Of a DNA stretch of 54,112 nucleotides, positions 8,471-17,168 are shown one piece after another. A program made the translations under genes and the position numbers. The DNA comes from Piscibacillus halophilus. GTDB taxonomy: Bacteria; Bacillota; Bacilli; Bacillales; Alkalibacillaceae. Within the stretch, counting starts at the first letter, position 1, and each line of letters begins with the position of its first letter. Below the pieces are notes generated by a model. That model was given only the letters and a program-made list of their open reading frames with translations. It was not told the DNA's origin and did no database searches. The stretch covers positions 1-54,112 of the forward strand of contig NZ_FOES01000015.1 in NCBI RefSeq assembly GCF_900110685.1. Reading direction: 5' to 3'.

Positions 8471-8799
8471 AGGGTTTGGGACAAAAGAAAAATAGGTCAT
8501 ATAATATCCGAACGAAAATGGGGGTAGCGTAGTCAAAATGCGAGACTCCAGATCGCCGCATAAAAGCACGAGCTAAAGGGGCCACAGAATGTGGGTCAGT
8601 TCGGCGTTGCAACAGGATGTTGCGTATTTAGCCGAACATCCTTAAATCTTTGAACGGAGGTGAGTTTGGGGAAGTTGAAGCCGTGCCTGCGGAAAGCGAA
8701 GCATTTTGACGTAGCTAAAAATTGAAGCAGAATGTCAGGTGTAATTTAACTCCTAACATTCTGCTTCTTCTAGGTTAAGAAATATTTTGTCCCAGCCTC
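8471..8799 (+). repeat. Structured ~329-bp intergenic repeat, copy 2
   Basis: Second copy of the element at 6741-7065. The closing arms are AGGGTTTGGGAC and GTCCCAGCCTCT. The core (GTAGCGTAGTCAAAATGCGA, the TTCGGC/GCCGAA hairpin and GCGGAAAGCGAAGCATTTTG) is nearly identical to copy 1. The 3' hairpin has an unrelated sequence but the same architecture: GAAGCAGAATGT (8724-8735) pairs with ACATTCTGCTTC (8756-8767). It lies between ygaE and the 3' end of ygaD. Confidence 0.85.
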
Positions 8800-8806
8800 T
8801 ACTTTT

Positions 8807-10579
8807 TTAAGTGAGTGTATTTTTTACATCTTTTTCAGTATCCAGTTCTTGTACTTGGAACAAGTCATAATAAAGACCTTTTTTCTTCATTAGTTCATCG
8901 TGTGTTCCTTGTTCCATCACTTGACCATTATTCATTAGAACAATTCGATCTGCATGTGTAATCGTGGATAGCCTATGAGCCACGATAAATGTTGTCCGGT
9001 TATGAGCAAGTTTTTCTAACGCTTCTTGAATGAGATGCTCGCTTTCTAAGTCAAGAGCAGACGTTGCCTCATCAAATATTAAAATTGGAGGATTCTTTAA
9101 AAATACACGTGCAATCGCAATTCGTTGTTTTTGTCCTCCTGATAGTTTAACTCCACGTTCACCTACTTCTGTTTCATATCCATTTGGAAACTCCATAATA
9201 AAATCGTGGGCATTGGCTGCTTTTGCTGCTTCGACCACTTCTTCATCTGATGCTTCAGGATTGCCGATTCGGATATTCATAGCAATGGATTCACTAAACA
9301 GAATATTGTCCTGAAGTACCATTCCAATATTATTTCTTAGGGAACGTGCTTGGTAATCACGGATATCAACGCCATCGAGTTTTACTCGTCCTTCTGTGAC
9401 ATCATAAAAGCGTGGGATTAAACTGACTAATGTTGATTTTCCTCCCCCACTCATGCCAACAAGTGCCACAGTTTCTCCTTTTTTAATATTTAAATTAATA
9501 TTCTTTAGGACATTCTCTTCTTCTTCATCATACTTAAAGGAGACATTTTCAAACGAAACATCACCATGGACTGATTGAAGTGGTTTGGCATTCGGTTGAT
9601 CTATAATGTCATACTCTTCATCCATGAATTCAAATACACGATCCATAGATGCGTGAGACTGTGTTAGCTGAGTCATCGAGTTAATAAGCCGACGTAACGG
9701 CTGGTAAACTCGGTCCATGTAACCGATAAATGCAACTAATGTACCGACCGTCACACTACCACCAATCACAAAATAACCTCCGAGTGCTACTACTAATAAC
9801 GGTGCCAAATCTGTAATCGTGTGAGTGACGGCATATGACTTCGCATTCCAAGATGTAAACTTCAAGGCTCGATCTAAATAATGATAATTTCGTTTATCAA
9901 ATTGAGTCTGCTCATGGTCCTCTAACGCAAAACCTCTAGTTACCGGAACTCCTTGGACTCGTTCGTGCAAATGTCCTTGAACTTCAGCTAATGCTTGCGA
10001 GCGTTTGCGAGTTAATTGCCTTAACCTTGAATAAAAGTACTTCACAGAGAATCCGTAAAATGGGAATAATGCAATAGCCACAAGCGTTAACAACGGATCC
10101 ATCGCCCACATTATTCCAACTGCAATTAAAATCGTGACCATGTCTAGCCAAATATTCATTAAGCCTGTGACGACAAAAGTCTTCGTTTGTTCGACATCAT
10201 GTATCACCCGGGAAATAATTTCGCCAGATTTCGTCTTTGAATAAAACTTCAAACTCAACTTTTGTATATGATCAAATAATCGATCGCGAATGTCATATAA
10301 AATTTTACTGCTTACTTCTTGTGCTAAATATTGACGATAATATTCAATTGGTGGTCTTAATACTAAAAAGACAAAGAATGAGATCCCCATAATCCATAAT
10401 AATTTGGAAATTTGTTCATCGTAACTTATGTCCGCATTTAATATGTCGTCAATTACATATTTATAAATTAACGGCAACATAAGCGGAATTCCAAATTTCA
10501 GAATCCCAATCAAGATTGTGAGAACGATCTTCCATTTATATGGTTTTACAAATTGTAAATACCGTTTAATACTATCCAA
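8807..10579 (-). CDS. ygaD: YgaD-type homodimeric ABC exporter
   Basis: About 590 residues: an N-terminal six-helix exporter domain (about 15-310) fused to an ATPase domain. Walker A is GMSGGGKST, the signature LSGGQKQR and Walker [13 protein letters not shown], followed by the AHRLST switch histidine. This is a half-transporter of the lipid/multidrug exporter class, in the membrane, probably a homodimer; the substrate is unknown. The GTG at 10588 overlaps the AAGAGGTG ribosome site. TTG at 10579 is 8 nt from it and is the better start. In B. subtilis ygaD also lies between ygaE and ygaC. Confidence 0.9.
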   Translation of the reverse strand: MDSIKRYLQFVKPYKWKIVLTILIGILKFGIPLMLPLIYKYVIDDILNADISYDEQISKLLWIMGISFFVFLVLRPPIEYYRQYLAQEVSSKILYDIRDRLFDHIQKLSLKFYSKTKSGEIISRVIHDVEQTKTFVVTGLMNIWLDMVTILIAVGIMWAMDPLLTLVAIALFPFYGFSVKYFYSRLRQLTRKRSQALAEVQGHLHERVQGVPVTRGFALEDHEQTQFDKRNYHYLDRALKFTSWNAKSYAVTHTITDLAPLLVVALGGYFVIGGSVTVGTLVAFIGYMDRVYQPLRRLINSMTQLTQSHASMDRVFEFMDEEYDIIDQPNAKPLQSVHGDVSFENVSFKYDEEEENVLKNINLNIKKGETVALVGMSGGGKSTLVSLIPRFYDVTEGRVKLDGVDIRDYQARSLRNNIGMVLQDNILFSESIAMNIRIGNPEASDEEVVEAAKAANAHDFIMEFPNGYETEVGERGVKLSGGQKQRIAIARVFLKNPPILIFDEATSALDLESEHLIQEALEKLAHNRTTFIVAHRLSTITHADRIVLMNNGQVMEQGTHDELMKKKGLYYDLFQVQELDTEKDVKNTLT

Positions 10580-10604
10580 CCATTTCACCTCTTATCATAT
10601 ACAG

Positions 10605-10628
10605 AAGAAAACTCGCCAAATGGCGAGC
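10605..10628 (-). terminator. ntdP terminator
   Basis: Minus-strand stem GCTCGCC / GGCGAGT with an ATTT loop is followed by TTTTCTTC. It lies between ntdP and ygaD, so read-through into ygaD may be limited. Confidence 0.75.
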
Positions 10629-10633
10629 TATAA

Positions 10634-11167
10634 CTAATTATAATTAGGAAACGTTAAGTAGTGCTCATACCATTTATCTACAAATTCAGGCGAAAAAGGC
10701 CCTTTACGTTGTTGCACCCAACGTTCCAAAGTATGTAATTGCTTAAATAGAATTTTGGTTAAAACATCCGGATAGTTCATTTGTTTTCTATGCTGCTCGA
10801 ACTCATCCTCATCTAAAATGATATACGTCATATCCGGAAAAACTTTAATATCCAAATCATAATCAATATATTTCAATGCTTCATCATCAATGACAAACGG
10901 AGAACTAATATTGCAATAATAATATACTCCATCGCTACGAATCATGCAGATTACATTAAACCAGTAGTTACTCGTAAAATAAGTAATCGCAGGTTCCCTT
11001 GTTCGCCAATGCCGACCATCACTTTCCTTAACGAGCACTCGATCGTTAGCACCAATCAAAAGGTTTGATTGACTTTTTAATACCATGGTCTCTTCCCAAA
11101 TGCGATGTATATTACCGTCATGCTTATAGCTTTGTATTTCAATCCTTTCTCCAATTTTTGGGGCCAT
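10634..11167 (-). CDS. ntdP: Nucleoside tri-/diphosphate phosphatase (YgaC/DUF402)
   Basis: 177 residues, colinear with B. subtilis YgaC. The family (DUF402, Ntdp in Staphylococcus) hydrolyses nucleoside tri- and diphosphates with divalent metal. Conserved segments visible are [58 protein letters not shown] and DEDEFEQH, with acidic metal ligands. I chose the ATG after AAGGAG, seven codons inside the open frame. It has its own terminator. Confidence 0.9.
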   Translation of the reverse strand: MAPKIGERIEIQSYKHDGNIHRIWEETMVLKSQSNLLIGANDRVLVKESDGRHWRTREPAITYFTSNYWFNVICMIRSDGVYYYCNISSPFVIDDEALKYIDYDLDIKVFPDMTYIILDEDEFEQHRKQMNYPDVLTKILFKQLHTLERWVQQRKGPFSPEFVDKWYEHYLTFPNYN

Positions 11168-11250
11168 TGTGATTAACTCCTTAACCAAATCTATAGTAAA
11201 TGTTATTGTAACATAACCAATTAGCTGATGCCTATGAATTAACGTTGTAC

Positions 11251-11285
11251 TTATTAAAGAAGCACCCCTTTAGTAGGAGTGCTTC
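11251..11285 (-). terminator. sspE terminator
   Basis: Minus-strand stem GAAGCACTCC / GGGGTGCTTC is followed by TTTAATAA. It is located about 20 nt after the sspE stop codon. Confidence 0.8.
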
Positions 11286-11304
11286 TACGTTTTAAGACTG
11301 GGTG

Positions 11305-11520
11305 TTATTGGTTTTGTTGATTTTGTTGATTTTGTTGTTGTTTCTTTTGTTGAGACTGTTGATTACGGCGTTTTACTTCTTGTGGATCTGTCTCAGAAGC
11401 AAACTCTTGACCAAATTGTTGTTGGCCTTGCTGCGCTGCTTGGTTTTGTTGTTTTACTTTTTGAACGTTCGTACCTGCAGCACTTTGATTCGGCTGTTGT
11501 TGGTTTCTGTTTTTAGCCAT
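11305..11520 (-). CDS. sspE: Gamma-type small acid-soluble spore protein
   Basis: 71 residues, very rich in Gln and Asn. It contains one FGQEFASETDPQEV segment, the cleavage signature of the germination protease GPR; B. subtilis SspE has two such repeats, so this is a shorter single-site form. Gamma-SASPs do not bind DNA; they store amino acids in the spore core and are degraded at germination. The start follows GGAGGTGATATTG. Glutamine-tract composition explains the low-complexity sequence. Expression from a forespore sigma-G promoter is expected, but I could not identify one with confidence. Confidence 0.93.
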   Translation of the reverse strand: MAKNRNQQQPNQSAAGTNVQKVKQQNQAAQQGQQQFGQEFASETDPQEVKRRNQQSQQKKQQQNQQNQQNQ

Positions 11521-11590
11521 CAATATCACCTCCGCACTGATTAGAGTAACCAATTAGTGCGAATTTATCCTTAAATGACTTTAGTATATT

Positions 11591-12655
11591 TCATACCAAA
11601 TTCTTCATTATTTTATATTGGACATTAGGAAAAGGATACTCCTTTAGTTTCTCTAATGGAACAAAAATACCACTTTCTACATTACTTTCAGTAGTAGCAA
11701 AAATTATTTCTATGTCCCATATAACATGAGAAAAAACATGACGAACTTTTTCACCTTTAGAATGCGTCATAATCTGTGCACCATACTCTGTTTCAAACCA
11801 TTCTTCAACAGATGGAACACTTTTAGGTACTAACGGGAATTCCCATAAGTTCGCTAACAGACCGTCTTCTGGTCTTTTTTGTATATAAAGTTCACCCTTC
11901 TCATTTTGAAGAATTAATCCAAAATAATCCGTTTGCTTTTGTTTTTTCTTTTTAGATTTGATTGGTAAATCGGTTTGATTACCATATGAGTAAGCTAAAC
12001 AATGTTCTTGAACTGGACATTGATCACATTTAGGTTTTTGAGGTGTACAAATTAAAGCACCTAATTCCATTAATCCTTGATTAAATGACGATGGATCTTC
12101 ATGTGAAATGACTTCACGGACGACATCATCAAAAAGCTTTTTTGTTTTTGGCTTTGCTATATCTTCTTCAATGTGGAATACTCTCGACATAACACGCATA
12201 ACATTGCCATCGATAGCCGGCTCAGGCTGGTCAAATGCAATACTTAAAATAGCACCTAATGTATATGGTCCAATTCCTTTCAAGTTTTTTAATTCTTGTT
12301 TGTCGCTTGGGACTTGTCCACCATAATTTTCAACAACTTCTTTGACTGCTGTATGAAGATTACGAGCACGTGAATAATAACCTAAGCCTTCCCAAGATTT
12401 AAGGACATCTTGTTCATCCGCTTCAGCAAGATCATAAACAGTTGGATAGCGTTCCATAAAATGATTAAAATATGGAATAACCGTATCAACTTGAGTTTGC
12501 TGTAACATAATTTCTGATACCCAAATTCGGTAAGGGTCTTGATTGACTCGCCATGGCAAATCCCGCTTGATTTTTGAATACCATGTTATTAGATCATGTT
12601 GAAACGAATGAACATCAAATAAAACGGGTATAGAAAAGGTAGTCGAATTTTTCAA
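11591..12655 (-). CDS. mutY: Adenine DNA glycosylase MutY
   Basis: About 354 residues. Removes adenine mispaired with 8-oxoguanine. The N-terminal SEIMLQQTQV carries the catalytic Glu, the helix-hairpin-helix is LKNLKGIGPYTLGAI, the catalytic Asp is in PAIDGNVMRV, and the iron-sulfur cysteines are spaced C-x6-C-x2-C-x5-C (from ICTPQKPKC). The C-terminus is the Nudix-like 8-oxoG recognition domain. The open frame runs further upstream into the neighbouring yfhP promoter region; TTG at 12655 after GTAGGTG aligns better with homologs. The exact start is uncertain. Divergent from yfhP. Confidence 0.93.
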   Translation of the reverse strand: MKNSTTFSIPVLFDVHSFQHDLITWYSKIKRDLPWRVNQDPYRIWVSEIMLQQTQVDTVIPYFNHFMERYPTVYDLAEADEQDVLKSWEGLGYYSRARNLHTAVKEVVENYGGQVPSDKQELKNLKGIGPYTLGAILSIAFDQPEPAIDGNVMRVMSRVFHIEEDIAKPKTKKLFDDVVREVISHEDPSSFNQGLMELGALICTPQKPKCDQCPVQEHCLAYSYGNQTDLPIKSKKKKQKQTDYFGLILQNEKGELYIQKRPEDGLLANLWEFPLVPKSVPSVEEWFETEYGAQIMTHSKGEKVRHVFSHVIWDIEIIFATTESNVESGIFVPLEKLKEYPFPNVQYKIMKNLV

Positions 12656-12700
12656 CACCCAACACCTACTTTCAACAATTTTTAAAAGGAGGAGCATAAT

Positions 12701-13678
12701 TTGGATACTGCAACCCATATTACGATGGGCGTGGCAGTTGGTGGTTTAGCCACCATCGACCCTGCTGTACAACAAGACCCTGCCCTCTTTCAGGCTGTCC
12801 TGATCGGGGCAATTGTTGGATCACATGCTCCGGATTTTGATACATTATTTAAATTAAAAGATAATGCCACTTATATTCGACATCACCGAGGCACCTCGCA
12901 CTCCCCTATTGCGGTTTTATTGTGGAGTTTTTTAGTCTCAGGAGCTATTTATCTATTCTATCATGATGTTAGTTATCTACATTTATGGTTATGGGTACTT
13001 TTCGCTGTATTCTTACATGTTTTTGTAGATATTTTCAACGCTTATGGCACCCAAGCCTTAAAACCTTTTGTCAATAATTGGATTGCTTTTGGGTTCATTA
13101 GCACATTTGATCCACTAATATTCATTTTATATGTAGCTGGTATTTTAGCTTGGTTATTAGGAGCCGATCCTCGCTACACATTCGGGATTGTCTTTTTTAT
13201 CGTCTTTTTATACTATATAAAACGATATTTAGACAAACGCGAGATTGTGAAGTTGATGACAGAGCATTTTGATGATGTAGAAAAGGTGATCACCCAACCA
13301 ACCATTAGGCATAACATTTGGCGACTGGCGATTATAACGAAGCATCACTTATACGTTGCTAGGTCTGAAAACGGGCATATTGAAATAAAAGACGAGTTTG
13401 AGAGAAAACCTTTACCAGATACAACTGAAATGAATGCAGCTCTACAAGACGCAAATGTAAAAGCTTTTATCAGCTTCTCTCCAGTCTACCGTTATGAAAT
13501 TGATCGTTATGATGATTATACCGAAATTCGCTTTATTGATTTACGTTATCGTGCAAAAGATCGGTATCCTTTTGTTGCCGTTGTAACATTAGATAAATTT
13601 TATAATATCATTACGTCCTATACTGGCTGGGTTTATTCTGAAGACAAGTTACAAAAAAAATTAGAGCCATTAACTTGA
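12701..13678 (+). CDS. yfhP: YfhP, membrane-bound putative metal-dependent hydrolase
   Basis: 325 residues of the YdjM/LexA-binding membrane hydrolase family. The N-terminal motif HITMGVAVGG, HAPDFDTL and HRGTSHSP supply candidate metal ligands. Four membrane helices (about 80-185) are followed by a cytoplasmic tail of about 140 residues. The start is TTG with a strong AAAGGAGGA about 8 nt upstream; no ATG fits. B. subtilis YfhP is reported to affect the adjacent yfhQ/surrounding genes, but its reaction is unknown. Divergent from mutY. Confidence 0.87.
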   Translation: MDTATHITMGVAVGGLATIDPAVQQDPALFQAVLIGAIVGSHAPDFDTLFKLKDNATYIRHHRGTSHSPIAVLLWSFLVSGAIYLFYHDVSYLHLWLWVLFAVFLHVFVDIFNAYGTQALKPFVNNWIAFGFISTFDPLIFILYVAGILAWLLGADPRYTFGIVFFIVFLYYIKRYLDKREIVKLMTEHFDDVEKVITQPTIRHNIWRLAIITKHHLYVARSENGHIEIKDEFERKPLPDTTEMNAALQDANVKAFISFSPVYRYEIDRYDDYTEIRFIDLRYRAKDRYPFVAVVTLDKFYNIITSYTGWVYSEDKLQKKLEPLT

Positions 13679-13690
13679 ATTGGCTCTTTT
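13655..13690. terminator. Bidirectional terminator, yfhP/yfhH
   Basis: Stem AGAGCCA / TGGCTCT (13663-13669 with 13681-13687) has a T run to the right and eight A residues to the left, so it can stop both convergent transcripts. It overlaps the ends of both coding regions. Confidence 0.85.
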
Positions 13691-14021
13691 ATTCAATCCG
13701 ATTTGTAAGTAGAGCAATCGGTAATGCTTCCTCTTCATTGAGGATTTCGTTTTGATTATTTTGACGAGAACCCCAAGCGAAGACACCATTCATATAATCA
13801 ATTTGAAATTGTTCTCCTGGCGCTCCATCAATTTCATAAACTTGTCCTTTTTTAAATTCTTTAGGATTCATTGTATAGGATTTGGCCATAATAATTTTTC
13901 GCTGGTAGACAGCATACTCATTTACAATTCCCATTTGTTCGGCTTTACGGGCTTTTTCAGTTAACTCGGCAATTTCTTGGCGTAATTCTTCTACGGTGTA
14001 GTCACTGTATCGACGTTGCAT
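13689..14021 (-). CDS. yfhH: YfhH, DUF1811 protein
   Basis: 110 residues matching B. subtilis YfhH: MQRRYSDYTVEELRQE start, the charged helix AELTEKARKAEQMGIVNEYAVY, then a small beta domain with IDGAPGEQFQIDYMNGVFAWG. Function is unknown. The open frame extends 29 codons upstream, but AAAGGGG and homology place the start at ATG 14021. Its gene lies next to recX in B. subtilis; here about 5 kb of accessory DNA separates them. Confidence 0.88.
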   Translation of the reverse strand: MQRRYSDYTVEELRQEIAELTEKARKAEQMGIVNEYAVYQRKIIMAKSYTMNPKEFKKGQVYEIDGAPGEQFQIDYMNGVFAWGSRQNNQNEILNEEEALPIALLTNRIE

Positions 14022-14126
14022 GATGTGACCCCTTTCTATTCTTATGACTTTAATAAGTATACCAAAGACTTTTACAATAGAAAATGCAAATGATTCAGCA
14101 AGAAACAACTTAGTGGAGGTAATTTT

Positions 14127-14774
14127 ATGAATTACGCACTTATTACGGGAGCTGGTAGTGGCTTAGGGAAGGCATTAGCCATACAGTACTCTAATCAAGG
14201 ATACGGCATAATCCTCATCGGACGCCGCCAGGAAAAACTTGAAGAAACGAAGTCGATTATCCAACAATCAGGTGGAACAGCTGAGACATATGTCTGTGAT
14301 ATTACCAGTTGGGATCAACTCGAAGCATTAGCTAATCAAATTAATCAGGTCGATGTGTTAATAAATAATGCTGGGATTGGTTATTTTGGTTCGTTTGAAG
14401 AGTTGGAAAAAGAACAAATTGATACAATGCTTAATGTCAATGTAGCTGGTCCAATATATACGACGAAACATTTGATGCCACATATTCAGAAAAGGAACGG
14501 CCGAATATTAAACATCATTTCAACAGCAGGATTACGAGGAAAAGTTCACGAATCGGGATATTGTGCAAGTAAATTCGCTCAACGTGGATTTACAGAAAGT
14601 CTCCAAAAAGAATATGAAGAGCAAAATGTCCATATCACGGCGGTTTACATGGGAGGCATGAATACCCCATTTTGGGAAGACAGTAATTATATATCCGATC
14701 CATCTATTCTTCCTTCTCCAAATACGATTGCTGAGCAAATCATTAAGCAAGATGACGGACGAAAGAAATCATAA
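14127..14774 (+). CDS. Short-chain dehydrogenase/reductase
   Basis: 215 residues, at the short end for classical SDRs. It has the cofactor motif GAGSGLGKA near the N-terminus, an NNAGIGYFG segment, the catalytic Ser in ISTAGLRG, and YCASK as the YxxxK pair. The Arg in IGRRQEKL after the second strand suggests NADP(H) preference. The substrate is not assignable; the C-terminal substrate loop is short. GGAGG lies at correct spacing. B. subtilis has an SDR gene (fabL) in this general region, but this protein lacks the features of an enoyl reductase. Confidence 0.85.
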   Translation: MNYALITGAGSGLGKALAIQYSNQGYGIILIGRRQEKLEETKSIIQQSGGTAETYVCDITSWDQLEALANQINQVDVLINNAGIGYFGSFEELEKEQIDTMLNVNVAGPIYTTKHLMPHIQKRNGRILNIISTAGLRGKVHESGYCASKFAQRGFTESLQKEYEEQNVHITAVYMGGMNTPFWEDSNYISDPSILPSPNTIAEQIIKQDDGRKKS

Positions 14775-14829
14775 TAGAAAAATAGGGTCACCCTAACGAG
14801 TAAGTTGTTCAGTTTTGGAGAGAGCAACC

Positions 14830-14864
14830 TAAAAAGAGCAAATTCCATAACGGAAAATGCTCTT
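14830..14864 (-). terminator. Terminator of the lipoprotein pseudogene
   Basis: A 7-bp stem AAGAGCA / TGCTCTT with inner TTCC/GGAA pairs is followed on the minus strand by TTTTT. It could also stop the SDR transcript from the left, with a poorer U tract. Confidence 0.7.
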
Positions 14865-14896
14865 CCTTCATCAACTATCGTTTTATAATTTTCCTA

Positions 14897-15475
14897 TTAG
14901 TTATGGTTTATGATTTCTTTTGCGAGTGATTTCGCATCTTCTTCCGATTCACCCTCTTGTATAGTGTAATCAATCAAATAACTTACATTTTCAAATTCTA
15001 TAGACATTTTAGCTTTGTCAGGATGACCTTCTTTACCTTTTGTTAAATTATATTCAACTTCATGATCATCTATCTCGATCAATTCTCCATGTCTTAAACT
15101 AGCACTACCTTCTTTGAATATTGTAATATCAACAGCTTGTATGCTTGAACCCAAGTAGAGGTGACCATGAATGAGCTTTTTAAACTCCTCATTTTCTTCC
15201 CATCTTTCTATTTCTTCTTCACTTAAAGGTTCTTTTTTCGATGTTAAATAAGAAATGTGAGCCGATTTGGGGTGTGTTCTAACACGTTCACCTTTTATAA
15301 TTATACTCAATTACGACGGAACCAATTGGGTAATCCATATGAGGAATATAAGGACTAAATTCCATTTCTTCATTAATTTTCTCTCTTATTATTTCTGTTT
15401 CATTACTACCCTGAGAATTAAAACAACCAGATAAAACAACATTACCAATAATAATAAAATAAGTTTAACCTTCAT
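14897..15475 (-). pseudogene. Frameshifted lipoprotein gene
   Basis: A well-placed AGGGGAG and ATG (15475) start MKVKLILLLL; one frame later the sequence continues with NVVLSGC, a lipobox, then FNSQGSNETEIIREKINEEM up to YPIGSVVIEY, where it meets a stop. A second frame change leads into the 137-codon downstream frame, which begins at TTG 15310 and has no ribosome site. The three segments make one plausible secreted lipoprotein of about 190 residues. I do not recognise the family. Two indels imply decay, unless they are sequence errors. Confidence 0.6.
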
Positions 15476-15603
15476 ATAAATATCTCCCCTCGGTTAGCCC
15501 TAAATGTAAAACTAAAAAATTTAGTTACCTGTCAGTTAACTGAAGAGCGATTGCTCTAATCGAACAATCGCCCCCTATTGTTTAAGTGTTGTTATTCACA
15601 ATG

Positions 15604-16167
15604 CTACTTGATTATAGAATAAACACAAGTATCAGTCAGTTTCTTACCATCAGCGGATAAATCATCATTTCTTAAAATACCTTCTAATACAAACCCAAGT
15701 TTTTCCGGAATAGCACGACTTTTAAGGTTTGTTGAATCACACTTTATTCCGATTCTCTTAAATTCGAGATGATTTAACACAAAGTTAACCATTTCCTTTA
15801 CAGCTTCTGTCATATATCCATTTCCGCTATATTTTGTGTTAATACAGTATCCAACTTCACATTTTGGAATGTTCCAGTCAATATTATGAAGGCTTGTTGT
15901 TCCAATAAAGTCATTACCACCTTTGTCAAAGATAAGAAAACGAAAGCTTTCTCTCTTTAAAAAATTTATATGGGCATTCTTCAACATGACCTCTGTTTCT
16001 TCAACAGTTGGAGGTTCCTGGAAAAGTGACAACCACGATTTTAATTCATTAAAAGAGTCTCCAATCGCTTGTCTCACCATTTCTCCTTCACCAGCTTGTA
16101 GTGGTGCTCGTAGCATTAGTCTTTCTGTTTCTAACTTTAAAGGCACATCTAACAACAAAGGGTTCAT
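15604..16167 (-). CDS. GNAT N-acetyltransferase, RimJ/RimL-like
   Basis: 187 residues. N-terminal LKLETERLMLRAPLQAGE is typical of the RimJ/RimL (Acetyltransf_3) subfamily. The acetyl-CoA loop appears in YSGNGYMTEAV, followed by FKRIGIKCDSTNLKSRAIPEKLGF. Members acetylate ribosomal protein N-termini, spermidine or other small amines; no substrate can be given. I chose the ATG after AGAGGGG. It lies within the accessory patch between yfhH and recX. Confidence 0.85.
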   Translation of the reverse strand: MNPLLLDVPLKLETERLMLRAPLQAGEGEMVRQAIGDSFNELKSWLSLFQEPPTVEETEVMLKNAHINFLKRESFRFLIFDKGGNDFIGTTSLHNIDWNIPKCEVGYCINTKYSGNGYMTEAVKEMVNFVLNHLEFKRIGIKCDSTNLKSRAIPEKLGFVLEGILRNDDLSADGKKLTDTCVYSIIK

Positions 16168-16220
16168 TTGATTTTCCCCTCTCTGCATTTTTTAAATTAA
16201 TAATGAAAAGCATTAAATTT

Positions 16221-16794
16221 CTAACCTTTTCCGACAACGGTTACTTGTAAATGATCAATAATTCTTTTCTTCATACTTATATTTGGATTTAGCTTTAACC
16301 TTCCATCAATCTCTAGTTTTTTTAGATTTGACCTTGAAACACCAAGTATTTCTGCTAATACTTTATCAATTCTAAGATCCAAATCATAATTACAGTTAAT
16401 TCTAATGGTAAGATCGTTAAACTTTGACTCAAACCTTTCCATTCTTAAGTCGTAACATACATTTGTATCCACATCTTTACAAAGTTTTCTCAAATGGTGG
16501 ATTTGAAAAGCATAATACCATGCTGTCTCATTATGATTATTCATGAATTTTTGATAAAGATTAGGGTTGATTTTGCTTACATGTACTCTCGATAAGATCG
16601 GGTAATTCCAAGTTCCCTCACAATGAATACAGTTATAAATTATCCAAACATCAACCATTTTTTGATTTGCATTAACTCTGAATTTTTCACTGCAATAGAA
16701 TTCTGTATCCCTTTTTACATTTACTACAATTTCGGATTACATAAGGTGTTTTCAGTGGAATAATCTCATAAGTTAATAAATCATAAAAACACAT
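16221..16794 (-). pseudogene. DUF1062 protein with single-base frameshift
   Basis: The gene starts at ATG 16794 after TTAGGAGGAG and reads MCFYDLLTYEIIPLK...NCSKCKK, then stops after a frameshift at an AAAAAGGG run. Removing one G restores DTEFYCSEKFRVNANQKM followed by VDVWIIYNCIHCEGTW and the rest of a DUF1062 protein, with its paired cysteines. The full length would be 190 residues. The C-terminal 145-codon part remains open but lacks a ribosome site. A homopolymer indel could be a sequencing error or a real (possibly phase-variable) mutation. Confidence 0.75.
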
Positions 16795-16857
16795 CTATGG
16801 CTCCTCCTAATTATTCATAGGAACGCCAATAACGGTTGAATGGAGAAAAATTTCCTA

Positions 16858-16892
16858 TCAAAAAAGCGGAATCCCTTAAAGGAATCCCGCTT
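16858..16892 (-). terminator. Terminator of an intergenic transcription unit
   Basis: On the minus strand a GC-rich stem with arms AAGCGGGATTCC and GGGATTCCGCTT (two mismatches) is followed by TTTTTTG. No annotated gene ends here; it closes the unit that starts at the promoter 17059-17086. Confidence 0.7.
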
Positions 16893-16923
16893 GGAATTAA
16901 ACAACTGGTTATCCCGCGCTCCC

Positions 16924-17011
16924 TGTAATGGTTAAAAATAGACATACTTCTCCCATGACTAAAAATGTTAAGAAAAAGCATGTACTATTAAATTACTTTT
17001 TAACCATTACA
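16924..17011. repeat. 15-bp perfect inverted repeat
   Basis: TGTAATGGTTAAAAA (16924-16938) and its exact complement (16997-17011) are separated by 58 nt. The right arm contains the stop codon of an 11-codon ORF. In RNA from the minus-strand promoter it would form a long stem-loop ahead of the terminator. Confidence 0.75.
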
Positions 17012-17042
17012 AGTTGATGGCAAATCCAATTCCACCTTCCAT
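17007..17042 (-). CDS. Candidate 11-residue peptide MEGGIGFAINL
   Basis: ATG at 17042 has GTAGGAG about 6 nt upstream and lies roughly 15 nt after the predicted transcription start. The frame reads MEGGIGFAINL and stops in the first arm of the inverted repeat. It may be a leader peptide or a remnant of a small toxin gene; coding is unproven. The 16795-17168 interval holds only this unit. Confidence 0.35.
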   Translation of the reverse strand: MEGGIGFAINL

Positions 17043-17058
17043 ATTTCTCCTACATATT

Positions 17059-17086
17059 AGAATACCACTATGGGACTCTGTGTCAA
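17059..17086 (-). promoter_or_regulatory. Promoter of the intergenic unit
   Basis: Minus strand: TTGACA (17081-17086), 16-nt spacer, TATTCT (17059-17064) preceded by TGG, an extended -10. It is among the strongest promoters in this region and has no ordinary gene behind it. Confidence 0.65.
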
Positions 17087-17144
17087 TGTTATCAGTGAAA
17101 ATGACAGGACGAAAATACTATGATGGTCTTCTTCAATTAATCTA

Positions 17145-17160
17145 CTCGTTAGTTGAATAA
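17145..17160 (+). repeat. TTAGTTGAATAA box 1
   Basis: CTCGTTAGTTGAATAA, downstream of the small membrane gene at 17169. It recurs with few changes at 17451, 19189 and 22926, always in gaps beside minus-strand accessory genes. Confidence 0.6.
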
Positions 17161-17168
17161 CAGAAACT

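Noticed and set aside
6741-8799. Insertion sequence or MITE pair
   Set aside because: No target duplications or transposase-type ends that I can see; paired internal stems suggest an RNA-like element. Mobility is not excluded.
11305-11520. Low-complexity artefact (Gln-rich)
   Set aside because: The EFASETD protease site, ribosome site and synteny identify sspE.
16861-16990. ORF starting MSIFNHYRERG on the minus strand
   Set aside because: It runs through the terminator hairpin and into the DUF1062 leader; composition is not protein-like.
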